Source of the DNA: Planctomycetota bacterium
Lineage (GTDB): Bacteria > Planctomycetota > UBA1135 > GCA-002686595
Reading direction: 5' to 3'
NCBI GenBank assembly: GCA_014238415.1
Contig: JABABA010000022.1
Span: 1-64,000, forward strand
DNA: 64,000 nucleotides
Shown in pieces: positions 1 through 8,513 of the stretch. The position numbers were made by a program, and so were the translations under genes. How positions within the stretch are numbered: position 1 is the stretch's first letter; every line of letters starts with the position of its first letter. The notes below the pieces were generated by a model. The model saw only the letters and a list, made by a program, of their open reading frames with translations, did no database searches and had not been told where the DNA came from.

Positions 1-14
1 GTATACTCGGCCCC

Positions 15-281
15 GTGACAGACAAATGGCAAGAGTGGTGGGCCTATGTGCTGGTCTCCGAGCGAACAGGAGAGACCTATGTGGGCGTGACCGTGGACTT
101 GGAGCGCCGGCTTGAGCAGCACAACGGTGAACTGGCCGGTGGGGCACGGCGTACTACCCGGGGAAGGCCTTGGACTCTTGCGAAGTCCCATGGACCATTC
201 TTGGATCGTTCGGAGGCCCAGGAAGTGGAGCATCAGATCAAGCGACGGCGTGGAAGTGAGCGCTTGACCTGGAGCCCTTGA
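15..281 (+). CDS. GIY-YIG endonuclease family protein (start uncertain)
   Basis: Small single-domain GIY-YIG protein of the UPF0213/YhbQ type, presumed to cut or process DNA; its cellular role is unknown. The GIY and YIG elements appear as YVL around residue 11 and YVG around residue 22, followed by an Arg-rich helix with RR at 31-32, an HN pair at 36-37 and the conserved Glu in an EHQIK stretch near residue 72. Length (88 aa) suits the family. The start is a GTG at base 15. The frame is open to the window edge with no stop, so the true start could lie upstream. It is followed after 17 bases by a sulfatase gene with which there is no obvious functional link. Confidence 0.8.
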   Translation: MTDKWQEWWAYVLVSERTGETYVGVTVDLERRLEQHNGELAGGARRTTRGRPWTLAKSHGPFLDRSEAQEVEHQIKRRRGSERLTWSP

Positions 282-298
282 AAGAGGGCTAGACTAGG

Positions 299-2158
299 AT
301 GATGAACTCAGCTGAAAGGAACATGCATTGGTGTTGGTTGGTGTTGATCCTTGCAGCTTGTGGCGCGCCAGCAGAGGAGGCGCCGCAGGTGGCGGGTCGG
401 GCTCCCAACGTGATCTTGGTCATGACTGATGACCAGGGCTGGGGAGATCTATCAGCCCACGGCAACCCGGTGCTGGAGACGCCACATTTGGATCGGCTCA
501 TGCAGCAGAGCGCGCAATTGGCTGAGTTCTACGTGCATCCGGTTTGCACTCCCACGCGCGCGGCCTTGATGACTGGGCGACATCCTCAACGGACGCGAGC
601 TTTTGACACCTATGTGGGGCGGGCCATGTTGGAGCCAGAGGAGGTCACAGTCGCCGAGGTGCTGCGCGACGCGGGCTGGCACACCGGGGTCTTTGGCAAG
701 TGGCACTTGGGAGATTGCGCGCCCATGCGCCCCTTGGATCAGGGATTTGAGCGCTCCTTGGTGCATCGCGGCGGCGGGATCGGCCAGCCGTCAGACCCTC
801 TCGGAGCAAGGGGCAAGTACACCGATCCGGTGTTGATGGATCAGGGAATTGAGCGTGCCTTTGATGGATACTGCACCGACATCTATTTCGAGCAGGCGTT
901 TGATTGGATGGACACGCAGGATGCAGCGGGAGAGCGGTTCTTTTGTTACATCGCCCCCAATGCGCCACACACTCCTCTGCATGATGTGCCTGAAGGGCTC
1001 TATCAAAAATACAAGCAGAAGGATCTTTCGGGCGAGGCATTTGCTGGGGGCGAGGGCCGGGCGCCAGGAAAGATGGATCCGGACAAACTCGCGCGCTTGT
1101 ATGCGATGATTGAGAACATCGATCAGAACATGGGTCGCCTGCTCTCATTCCTGGAAGAGCGCGACTTGGAGCGCGAGACCCTGCTGATCTTCCTTTGCGA
1201 CAATGGTCCCCAGGGACGCCGGTTTGTGGGGGGCCTACGGGGCTCCAAGGGCAATGTGTATGAAGGCGGTGTGCGCAGCCCGTTGTTTGTGCGTTGGCCG
1301 GGCAAGTTGGCAGCTGGACCGCGGAGTAGTGACTTTGGCGCGCACCTCGATCTCTTTCCAACAATCCTGGAAGCTTGTGGGGTCAGCGTACCTGATGGAT
1401 TGGAACTTGACGGGCGTTCTCTCTTGCCTGTCTTGCAGGGGGAGGAATCACAGGTGCCGCGTGATCCCTTGGTGGTTCAATGGAACAGGGGCAATGGGCC
1501 AATCCATGGGCAGAACACATTTGTGCGCCATGGGAAATGGAAACTGGTCAACCACCCACGTGCCGATGTGCGCGAGGAGGCGGCTCCCTGGAAGCCAGAA
1601 CTGTTTGATCTCTCGCGGGATCGCTTTGAACTCAGGGATGTGAGCGCGGAGTTTCCAGATCAGGTTGCAAGCCTCACAGAGATCTATTCGGCCTGGTTCA
1701 AGGATGTGAGCACTCCCGATCCTTATGGGGAGAGTTGGACTCCTCCCTGGCCGCCCAATGGGCCGCCACCCATTCGCATGGGGGGGCAGGGTGCTGAGCG
1801 AGTGGTGCTCACCCGTCAAAACTGGCGACGCACCCACGGCAGCGGCTGGGGCCAAAACGGAAGTTGGCGTGTGCGCTTCATGGATGGGTACTTTGGAGAC
1901 ACAAGAACGCCGAACCCTTGGTCCGTGCGCGTGATTTGTCCGAGAGGCGTTCAACCCACCAGTGTCACACTCGGGATCAACTCAGGGGGGTGGACCTACA
2001 TCACCTGGGATAGTCAGCCCGCAGAGGCTCAGAGGGAGATCACGCTGAATGGGGTCCAGGGGGCCTGGCAGGTGGATCAACCGGCCACGGTGAACTGCGT
2101 CCTTACCGATGCGAGCGGCAAGGAAGTGGGGCCGCATCAGTTGATCTTCTTTCGGTGA
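299..2158 (+). CDS. Arylsulfatase-type sulfatase, lipoprotein (FGly type)
   Basis: Formylglycine-dependent S1-family sulfatase that should hydrolyse sulfate esters, probably on polysaccharides, outside the cytoplasm. The N-terminus is hydrophobic and ends in a lipobox (LAAC, Cys21), so it is probably a lipoprotein. Catalytic features are visible: metal-binding DD at 44-45, the C-T-P-T-R sulfatase signature with the Cys to be oxidised at 83, FGKWH at 132-136, DN at 301-302 and the Lys of an LRGSKGN segment near 315. About 110 residues follow the core, as is common in planctomycete sulfatases. Two adjacent ATGs begin the frame; Met9 (base 323) is an alternative start that keeps the signal peptide. 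No sulfatase-modifying enzyme is encoded nearby. Substrate cannot be told from sequence. Confidence 0.93.
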   Translation: MMNSAERNMHWCWLVLILAACGAPAEEAPQVAGRAPNVILVMTDDQGWGDLSAHGNPVLETPHLDRLMQQSAQLAEFYVHPVCTPTRAALMTGRHPQRTRAFDTYVGRAMLEPEEVTVAEVLRDAGWHTGVFGKWHLGDCAPMRPLDQGFERSLVHRGGGIGQPSDPLGARGKYTDPVLMDQGIERAFDGYCTDIYFEQAFDWMDTQDAAGERFFCYIAPNAPHTPLHDVPEGLYQKYKQKDLSGEAFAGGEGRAPGKMDPDKLARLYAMIENIDQNMGRLLSFLEERDLERETLLIFLCDNGPQGRRFVGGLRGSKGNVYEGGVRSPLFVRWPGKLAAGPRSSDFGAHLDLFPTILEACGVSVPDGLELDGRSLLPVLQGEESQVPRDPLVVQWNRGNGPIHGQNTFVRHGKWKLVNHPRADVREEAAPWKPELFDLSRDRFELRDVSAEFPDQVASLTEIYSAWFKDVSTPDPYGESWTPPWPPNGPPPIRMGGQGAERVVLTRQNWRRTHGSGWGQNGSWRVRFMDGYFGDTRTPNPWSVRVICPRGVQPTSVTLGINSGGWTYITWDSQPAEAQREITLNGVQGAWQVDQPATVNCVLTDASGKEVGPHQLIFFR

Positions 2159-2406
2159 CCGGCTCCGGGGAACTTGTAGAGTGACTTGCCACCTCGGGTG
2201 GTTGTCCGCCAAGGCTAAACCAAGGTGGATGAGCATCGCGAGACCCTTGAAGGCGCTGGCGTGACAAGTCGTTGGCTGGGTTGGCCCCCCGACGCCACAC
2301 GCGGAAGGCTATCGGAAGGGATCGGTGGCCGGACGTGGGCGCGACGGCCGCCGCTCGGTACACTTTGGGACAGGCGCACACCACGAAGGACGGCGACCTG
2401 ACCGAG

Positions 2407-2769
2407 ATGAACTCCCAAACCAAACAGGACGAACGAATAGCGAAGATGATCTTCGCATCCGTCTATCCGCACTACGTGGACAAGGTCGTCAAGAAGGGGC
2501 GAAGTGAACAGGAGCTGCAGGAGGTCATTGCGTGGTTGACTGGGTTCACCAAGGCGCAGATCAAGAAGCACATCATGAAGAAGTCGACCTTCGAGGCCTT
2601 TTTCGACGCCGCAGAGCTGAGTCCCCATGCCTCCAGCATCAAGGGAGTGATTTGCGGCTACCGTGTCGAGGAGATCGAGAACCCTCTGACTCAAAAGGTC
2701 CGGTACCTGGACAAGCTCGTCGACGAGCTGGCCAGGGGGAAGAAGATGGAGAAGATCCTGCGGTCGTAG
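2407..2769 (+). CDS. DUF2200 family protein
   Basis: A 120-residue cytoplasmic protein that I recognise as DUF2200, a conserved family of unknown function. The hallmark segments are all present: [13 protein letters not shown] near the N-terminus, WLTG in the middle, and [13 protein letters not shown] followed by a [13 protein letters not shown] stretch near the C-terminus. The frame is open upstream to base 2272, but the family begins close to the ATG at 2407, so I use that start. It stands alone: 248 bases separate it from the upstream sulfatase, and downstream lies a tRNA on the other strand. There is no signal peptide or membrane segment. Confidence 0.88.
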   Translation: MNSQTKQDERIAKMIFASVYPHYVDKVVKKGRSEQELQEVIAWLTGFTKAQIKKHIMKKSTFEAFFDAAELSPHASSIKGVICGYRVEEIENPLTQKVRYLDKLVDELARGKKMEKILRS

Positions 2770-2782
2770 GGCGAGCCTGGTT

Positions 2783-2974
2783 CTAGGGCTCTGATTCCGG
2801 TGTCCGGCGTAACCTACTGGTTCGGATAGAGCTTGTTTCGAATGCCTTCACGCGCCTTCTCAGCCGGCGCAGCGATGGAGACATTTTCAAATAGAGTTCG
2901 GCGAGCTGATGGTCTTCCTCGAAGACCGCTTCGAGTTCCGGTGGGACGTCGAAGGTGCGCACTTGGAAGGTCAA
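2783..2974 (-). pseudogene. Short ORF, possible YdeI/OmdA-like remnant
   Basis: A 63-residue frame that starts 5 bases downstream of the tRNA-Arg 3' end. The first half (VPPELEAVFEEDHQLAELY, then SPSLRR) resembles the start of the YdeI/OmdA-like domain, in which a P-x-x-L...F...LSPSxxR pattern precedes a helical ARRI segment. The second half is Arg-rich and degenerate, and the domain's usual C-terminus is missing. It could be a decayed fragment, a small real gene or chance. Family assignment rests on pattern memory only. Confidence 0.3.
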
Positions 2975-2979
2975 CCAAG

Positions 2980-3056
2980 TGGCACGCCCGACAGGATTTG
3001 AACCTGTGACCCCGGCATTAGGAATGCCGTGCTCTATCCAGCTGAGCTACGGGCGC
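2980..3056 (-). tRNA. tRNA-Arg (anticodon CCU)
   Basis: A full 77-nt cloverleaf on the minus strand. The acceptor stem pairs GCGCCCG (3050-3056) with CGGGCGT (2984-2990), with one G-U pair at the end. The D arm contains AGCTC..GAGC, the T arm contains GGTTCAAATCC, and the anticodon loop is TTCCTAA (3018-3024 on the plus strand) with CCT at the anticodon, reading AGG. The discriminator is G and the CCA tail is encoded (2980-2982). Confidence 0.95.
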
Positions 3057-3241
3057 ATTGGTGGCGGGAGGGTAGCACGGAGGCGCCCCTTGGGGAGGTT
3101 CAGAACGAAGCCTGAAATCAGATTCGTGGGCTTTGCTCCGGGAAAGGAGGGTCTGGAATGGCGGCAGGTCCAGAGCACGAGACGTGCTGCCAACAGGGAA
3201 CTCCTGGTCAGTAGGATCAACCGTTCAACCCAGGCACATCC

Positions 3242-3676
3242 ATGACCAATCCCGCCACTTCTACACCCAAACATCTTTGGGCAGTTGGAATCTTCGCCCT
3301 GCTATTCGATGGTATGGGTGTCCTCGACTTTGTGATGACTCAAACTAAGAATGCGGAGTACATGGGGAACTTCACGCCCGAGCAGCTTGAGTACTTCTAT
3401 GGCTTCCCTAGGTGGTTGGTTGTCATTTGGGCTGCGGCCGTATTTGGAGGTGTCTTGGCATCCGTGCTGCTCTTGATGCGAAAGGCGCTGGCCACGAATA
3501 TCTATGCCATTTCCTTGGGCTGCATGGTTGGCTCCAACACCTACCTCTTTGGATTCTCGGATGGTGCCGAAGTGATGGGAAATGAAGGCCTGATCTTCAC
3601 CGTCGTGATCTTCATCATCAGCCTGGGCCTGGTTCTCTATTCACGGGCCATGCAACGGGCTGGCGTGTTGACCTAG
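3242..3676 (+). CDS. Small multi-pass membrane protein
   Basis: A 144-residue integral membrane protein with about four hydrophobic helices (near residues 12-32, 57-80, 86-105 and 116-135). A conserved-looking loop after helix 1 contains FVMTQTKNAEYMGNFTPEQL followed by FYGFPRW. I have seen this architecture in small proteobacterial and planctomycete proteins sometimes labelled as sugar transporter-like, but I know of no demonstrated function. The start ATG at 3242 fits a cytoplasmic N-terminal tail of about ten residues. The gene converges with the long heme-protein gene, with only 18 bases between the two stop codons. Confidence 0.75.
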   Translation: MTNPATSTPKHLWAVGIFALLFDGMGVLDFVMTQTKNAEYMGNFTPEQLEYFYGFPRWLVVIWAAAVFGGVLASVLLLMRKALATNIYAISLGCMVGSNTYLFGFSDGAEVMGNEGLIFTVVIFIISLGLVLYSRAMQRAGVLT

Positions 3677-3694
3677 GCGGGGCGCAGGCCTGGC

Positions 3695-6600
3695 CTACTT
3701 GAAGGCGGCGTCATTCTTGTCCCCATTGGCCGCGATGTAGGCCAGCAGGTTCAGAACCTCATCGTGGCTGAGGGTGACCAGTAGGCCCGTGGGCATGGGG
3801 GAGGTCTTCAGGGGCACCATTCTGTCAATTTCGTCCCTGTAGAGGGTGACGGTCACATCGGGCTCCTGAAGGGACTCGGTGATTGTGACGCTCTCCCCAT
3901 CGTCCTTGACGACCTGGCCAAAGTATTGGCTGCCATCATCGAGCTCGATACCAAAGATCCGGTGTTCGGGCTTGACCGTGATTGCAGGCTCAAGAATATG
4001 GCGTAGTAGTTCAGCGCCCGGATAGTTCTTGCCCGCCTGAGACAAGTCCGCCCCCACATTGCCGCCGCGGCCTTCCATGTTGTGGCAGGCAGAGCAGGAA
4101 GCCGCTTCAAACATGGCCTGGCCACTGGCGAAGTGGCGGCCTCGTAAGGGTTCTTGCAGGTCGGATTGGAAATCGGCGAGTTCCCAGAACTGAACAAAGG
4201 GCCGTGTGACGATGGCGGCGCCCCCTTCGAGTTCTTCTGGCGTGTAAAAGCCCTCCTTGCCCTGAGTCGCCACGCGCACCTCGCGGATTTTCCCAGGCCC
4301 AATTGGGTCCGCTTGATTACCGAAGGAGTTGCGGACATAGGTCAGTACGTCGGCGAGTTCCTGATCATCGAGCAGGGCTTCAAATGGTGTCATAGGCACT
4401 AGGCCGGGGTAGGACTTGCCGAGTACCTCCATGGGCCCTAAGAGCCCATTGAGAGTCAACATGATCAGGCGGTCGCTGTCTTCAGTGACCCAAGGGGACT
4501 TGGCCAATGGTGGGAAGCCGCCAGCTTGCAGACCCATGCCATCGCTTTGATGGCAGGTTGAACAGTGTCCATCGCGTGCGTAGATCTCGGCACCCTTCAG
4601 ATAACTCTCATGGGAGGATTCCGCCAGGTGGCTTGGAATCTCGATGATAACTTTCTCCACGATTGTCTGTCCAAGCAGGTGAGCCCTTGCAGTTTGATAG
4701 GGCTTCTTGAGCCAAGAATCAGCAAGGATTCCCATTCCCCCTTCGAGTTTCACTTCCAGTGTGGCCAAGGCGCTCTCGCCATCGAAGAACTCAAGCCGGG
4801 CTTTATTGAAACGGTCCTCGAAACCGGGACGGTTCCAGATGGTGAGCGAATCGATAGCTACGGGAGGATTGAAGCTCACCTCTATCCAAGGATTGGCTTG
4901 GAAGGCAGTGTGACTGAAGTTGGAGTGATCACCGTCCACAAGATTGGCGATGGGGTACTGACCCCCGTTGTATTCAGTGGACTGGGACAGAATTGCGTCA
5001 GCGGTTATGTTCTTGCCTCCAGAGGTGATCTCCATCTCGGCGAGATTGATTACCCGGTTGTCCCCCGGGAGGGTCATGCGCAAGGAGCTGATCTGGCCTG
5101 CGGCCAAGGCGGGGTGGCTGCAGCGGATTGTCCGGCCTGCGTTTTCGATGGTCACATAGGTGGCCTTTGCCTCGGTGGTATCGGTTTGATGGACCGCATC
5201 AGCGGCCGCAAGTACCTTGAGTCCAGCGTCACGATCCAACCAGGATCCGGCGGCAATTGCTTCCAGTTGGACTCGTCCATGGGAATCACCAGCAGCGGCT
5301 TGAAGGAGCTTGGCTTGATCCGGAATCCGGTGGGCGTTGTAACGCAAGACGCGTACGGCGGCCGCGCGGGCACGGTGGTCATCCGCTCTAAGAAGGCGAC
5401 GCAGCAAAGCGTCATCCACCTGATCGAGGCCCCAACTGACCCATAGAGCTTCAAGCAGGTGGTGCTCGTACCTTGGGTTCGTTGAGTCCAACCCAGTGGT
5501 CCATTGGGCTAGAGCATTCAGAACCTGATTCGCGTCGCGCCCACGCAACTCACGCCGTGAGCGATACCTTGAGCGGTACTCGGGCAGCTTCAAGTTTTCG
5601 AGCAAGGTCTCGACAGGCGCGCCTGCTATCTCGGCCGGTTCAACTAAAGGCCGACTGGGATAGGTGATGTGATAGATTCGGCCATGGTCGTGGTCGCGGT
5701 GGGGATCACGAATGTTGTGCTGCATGTGCCCGATCAATGGGTTGTGCCAATCCACCAGATACAGGGAACCGTCGGGGGCAACTTCGATGTCCACTGGACG
5801 ATAGTTCCCGTCGCTGGACTTTGTCAGGTCGTGGCGCCAATGGGTTTCATAGCCGGTTCCGCTTTCGCTCATGCGGTGTTGTTTTGTGCCGAGGAAACCG
5901 ATGGTGTTGTTCAGCATCATGTCCCCTTGCATTTCATCGGGGAAGTGACGACTGCTGAGGAACTCTATGCCCGATGTGGGCCGTACCCTGTGGGCGGGTT
6001 CGATCAGGTCTTTGCTGCCGGGGGTGGACACTCCGTAGCGGGGCTTGATCGAGCCAGGCAGCATCCATTCCGTGGTGGTACCAGAGGTGTGCAAGAAGAA
6101 GTGCTGTCCCCATTCATCGAAGGCAATCCCCCAAGGGTTCGGGATCGGAAGCTGTGCGTGGCGTTCCAGATGGCGGCGCTGAGGTGAGAATCGGAAGAAG
6201 CCGCCGTTGGTACCGCGCACGGTTCCGTAGGGGGTCTCCACATTGGAGCGCAGAAAAGTGCCCTCGCACATCATGATCGCGCCAGAGGGGTCGGCGCAGT
6301 AGGCGCCGATGGCGTGGTGGGTGTCATGATCGTCGAAGCCGCTGAAGATGACTTCGCGTCGGTCGGCCTTGTCGTCGCCGTCCGTATCTGTAAGCAGGAT
6401 CAGGTTGATGCCCTGTGAGAGGTAGACGCCCTCTGGGGCAAATTCAAAGCCCATGGGTAGGTGCAGGCCATCGGCCCATATGGTCTGTTTGTCCGCCTTG
6501 CCGTTTCCATCGGTGTCCTCCAGGATCAGCAGCTTGTCATCGGGACGCGGATCTCCTGGCAGGTAGTGCGGGTAGCTGGGCATGGTGGCAACCCACAGGC

Positions 6601-7837
6601 GACCCTTGTTGTCGAAAGACATCTGCACAGGGTTGGCCAGGTCGGGGAATTCGACTTCCGTGGCCCATTGTTCAATCAGGAAGCCCTCGGGTACCTGAAT
6701 TGAATCCAAGGCCTCTTTGCCCGTAAGAAACTTCAGTTCACCGTTCTTGTTGCTGGGCTTGTAGTTGGTCTTGACTGGTGGCAACTTGGAGGTATTTGCG
6801 TCACGAGCTTCCAGGTCTATGGTCTTTCCTTTTGTAGCGGCCCAGATAGCCTCATCGCGGATGACCGTCATCTCGCGTATCTTCGCGATCTCGAAGGGAT
6901 AATTTGCAGGACCAAATGGATCGTAGCGGCGACCAAACACATGCACTCCGTTGGGCATCTTGAAGTCGTTGGTCCAAAACCAGTTCTTTTCCAAGACGGC
7001 GGCGTGGATTAGTTCGGTGTTGCTGTCAGCCAGCATGGCTACTTCAAGTGGCGCGCTGAACAGATTGTTGAGCAAGTGTTCTGCCAGCTCGGAGTAGCCT
7101 GCTTCATTCAGAAGCGCGCCATCACTGGTCAATGGACGTCGAGATTTTTCGTACCATTTGAGCGAGGCGTTGAAGCAGTTGACGAAGAGAACATCATTCT
7201 GCGTCGCTATCGACTCCATCACGGAGGTATAGGCCGCCAGGTTGGCGTTCTCGCGCTTGCCATCGGGAACTCCCATGGAGCCGGATCGATCCTCGAAGGC
7301 CGTGGGGGAGACGAGTGCCAGTTGGGGAGGCGTCTCGGTGCCATAGGCTTGAGCCTTGGTGTGTTTCAGGAATGCGTCGAGTTCGGCGCTGAAGTTGGCT
7401 AGCCCCTCCAGCCCCTCAAAGGACTCTGTGAACCCGAAGAAGCAGACCAGTACATCAGGCTTGAGATGTTCCAGCCATTCTTCTTCGGTCCAAAAGTGTC
7501 CAACCCCGTTGGCGGTGTTGTTGTCTGAGTAGGGGCCGTGGAAGGCTTTGGCCCCTGGGAAACCCAACTGGTGCGATCGTCCTGAATGGGGTCGGAAGCC
7601 AGGCGTGTTGCCTTCGTCGCACATGTTGCGCACGACCAGCTGATGTGCGGGATAGCGCACGTGCAGTCCGGCTTCGAAGTGGCCGTAGTGCTGCATCCGC
7701 GATCCGAGTCCGCCACCCATGAGTACAACCCGAGCGTTCGGTTGCAGGGCGAGTTGAGGTGTTGCTTGGGCCTTGGCCGGCCCTCCCATGAGAATCGCAA
7801 GAATGGCGAAGAGGCTCTGATGACGGATAGCAATCAT
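3695..7837 (-). CDS. PVC-type heme-binding CxxCH protein with SGNH and propeller domains
   Basis: A giant exported protein (1380 aa from the chosen start). Order of parts: signal peptide (1-25); SGNH/GDSL-like domain (about 30-290); membrane-bound-dehydrogenase-like beta-propeller rich in DTDGNGKAD and DTDGDDKAD calcium-type loops (about 370-730); helical HEAT-like repeats (about 760-900); discoidin-like domain (about 915-1040); and two c-type heme motifs, CSTCH at 1092-1096 and CSACH at 1248-1252, the second in the typical PVC heme-binding C-terminal domain. The frame is open to 8005, but the ATG at 7837 has a signal peptide and an AGGA about ten bases upstream. Such proteins are probably periplasmic redox enzymes; substrate and partner are unknown. 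The two non-heme modules at the N-terminus and before the hemes make it longer than usual for the family. Confidence 0.88.
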   Translation of the reverse strand: MIAIRHQSLFAILAILMGGPAKAQATPQLALQPNARVVLMGGGLGSRMQHYGHFEAGLHVRYPAHQLVVRNMCDEGNTPGFRPHSGRSHQLGFPGAKAFHGPYSDNNTANGVGHFWTEEEWLEHLKPDVLVCFFGFTESFEGLEGLANFSAELDAFLKHTKAQAYGTETPPQLALVSPTAFEDRSGSMGVPDGKRENANLAAYTSVMESIATQNDVLFVNCFNASLKWYEKSRRPLTSDGALLNEAGYSELAEHLLNNLFSAPLEVAMLADSNTELIHAAVLEKNWFWTNDFKMPNGVHVFGRRYDPFGPANYPFEIAKIREMTVIRDEAIWAATKGKTIDLEARDANTSKLPPVKTNYKPSNKNGELKFLTGKEALDSIQVPEGFLIEQWATEVEFPDLANPVQMSFDNKGRLWVATMPSYPHYLPGDPRPDDKLLILEDTDGNGKADKQTIWADGLHLPMGFEFAPEGVYLSQGINLILLTDTDGDDKADRREVIFSGFDDHDTHHAIGAYCADPSGAIMMCEGTFLRSNVETPYGTVRGTNGGFFRFSPQRRHLERHAQLPIPNPWGIAFDEWGQHFFLHTSGTTTEWMLPGSIKPRYGVSTPGSKDLIEPAHRVRPTSGIEFLSSRHFPDEMQGDMMLNNTIGFLGTKQHRMSESGTGYETHWRHDLTKSSDGNYRPVDIEVAPDGSLYLVDWHNPLIGHMQHNIRDPHRDHDHGRIYHITYPSRPLVEPAEIAGAPVETLLENLKLPEYRSRYRSRRELRGRDANQVLNALAQWTTGLDSTNPRYEHHLLEALWVSWGLDQVDDALLRRLLRADDHRARAAAVRVLRYNAHRIPDQAKLLQAAAGDSHGRVQLEAIAAGSWLDRDAGLKVLAAADAVHQTDTTEAKATYVTIENAGRTIRCSHPALAAGQISSLRMTLPGDNRVINLAEMEITSGGKNITADAILSQSTEYNGGQYPIANLVDGDHSNFSHTAFQANPWIEVSFNPPVAIDSLTIWNRPGFEDRFNKARLEFFDGESALATLEVKLEGGMGILADSWLKKPYQTARAHLLGQTIVEKVIIEIPSHLAESSHESYLKGAEIYARDGHCSTCHQSDGMGLQAGGFPPLAKSPWVTEDSDRLIMLTLNGLLGPMEVLGKSYPGLVPMTPFEALLDDQELADVLTYVRNSFGNQADPIGPGKIREVRVATQGKEGFYTPEELEGGAAIVTRPFVQFWELADFQSDLQEPLRGRHFASGQAMFEAASCSACHNMEGRGGNVGADLSQAGKNYPGAELLRHILEPAITVKPEHRIFGIELDDGSQYFGQVVKDDGESVTITESLQEPDVTVTLYRDEIDRMVPLKTSPMPTGLLVTLSHDEVLNLLAYIAANGDKNDAAFK

Positions 7838-8074
7838 GCTGCTGATCCTACTCCATCTGAGTTCGCTGAGGGTGGATTCAGATCTTCTCCCCGACTCGTG
7901 CCAGCCTGACGGCTGCTGTACATGTGGAGACTGGATTCGCAGATGCTGCTGTGTCGGATGAGGAAACCTGTGCAGGATCTCTTCCAACAGCAATGGCTTG
8001 CTCACTTGAGTACGAACACACCCGCACTCAGATGCTCAAACGATCTTCTTGCGGCTTGATTGCCGCCTGCCTTA

Positions 8075-8413
8075 CTAGCGCAAGCCGTACACGCAGTACA
8101 CCGCGATCACGGCCAGTGCGGCGGTGAGCAAACCAAACTTGCTAGCTTTGTCCGGAGCGCGATAGGCGGCTCCCGAGAGCGCAGCAATACCCAACCAGCA
8201 AAATAGTTTGATGATCATCCAGGTTGGAAATCCCAGCTCCAGCTTGGAGAGCAGACCAAATCCCGCCACCAATGCGACCAGGCTGGCGATGCCGCCCAAT
8301 ATCATGCGCTGGGATTTCTTGCCCTCATTGGGGTCGGCGCAAGATTGAAAGGTGATGGCGGTCAGGAGGATGACCGCGCTTACATGGAGGACTTGATAGA
8401 ACGGGATGGACAT
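8075..8413 (-). CDS. Small four-helix membrane protein
   Basis: A 112-residue protein of about four membrane helices, separated by short loops rich in Lys and Ser (for example NEGKKSQR and DKASK). It begins with a YQVLHVSAVILL segment that recalls SirB2-like or YgaP-type small membrane proteins, but I cannot place it in a family. I use the internal ATG at 8413, because the upstream extension to 8563 is Pro/Arg-rich and unlike a membrane protein. It lies downstream of the sulfatase-fold lipoprotein gene on the same strand, separated by 100 bases. It could be part of that operon, but no function follows from that. Confidence 0.65.
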   Translation of the reverse strand: MSIPFYQVLHVSAVILLTAITFQSCADPNEGKKSQRMILGGIASLVALVAGFGLLSKLELGFPTWMIIKLFCWLGIAALSGAAYRAPDKASKFGLLTAALAVIAVYCVYGLR

Positions 8414-8513
8414 GTGCCCACGATAGCTTCTGGGGGGGACAAAACCAGAGCGAGGGGAAGTGATTCCTGATTCCGTTGTCCCTGTCTGGGGAGCGCTAGG
8501 CGCGGGTCTGCAG

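Noticed and set aside
2980-3056. An integration site for a genomic island at the tRNA
   Set aside because: No integrase and no second copy of the tRNA end seen in the window; only a weak remnant beside it.
4565-5446. Long plus-strand frame of 293 codons
   Set aside because: It is antisense to the heme protein gene, has no family features and is a shadow of GC-rich codon use.
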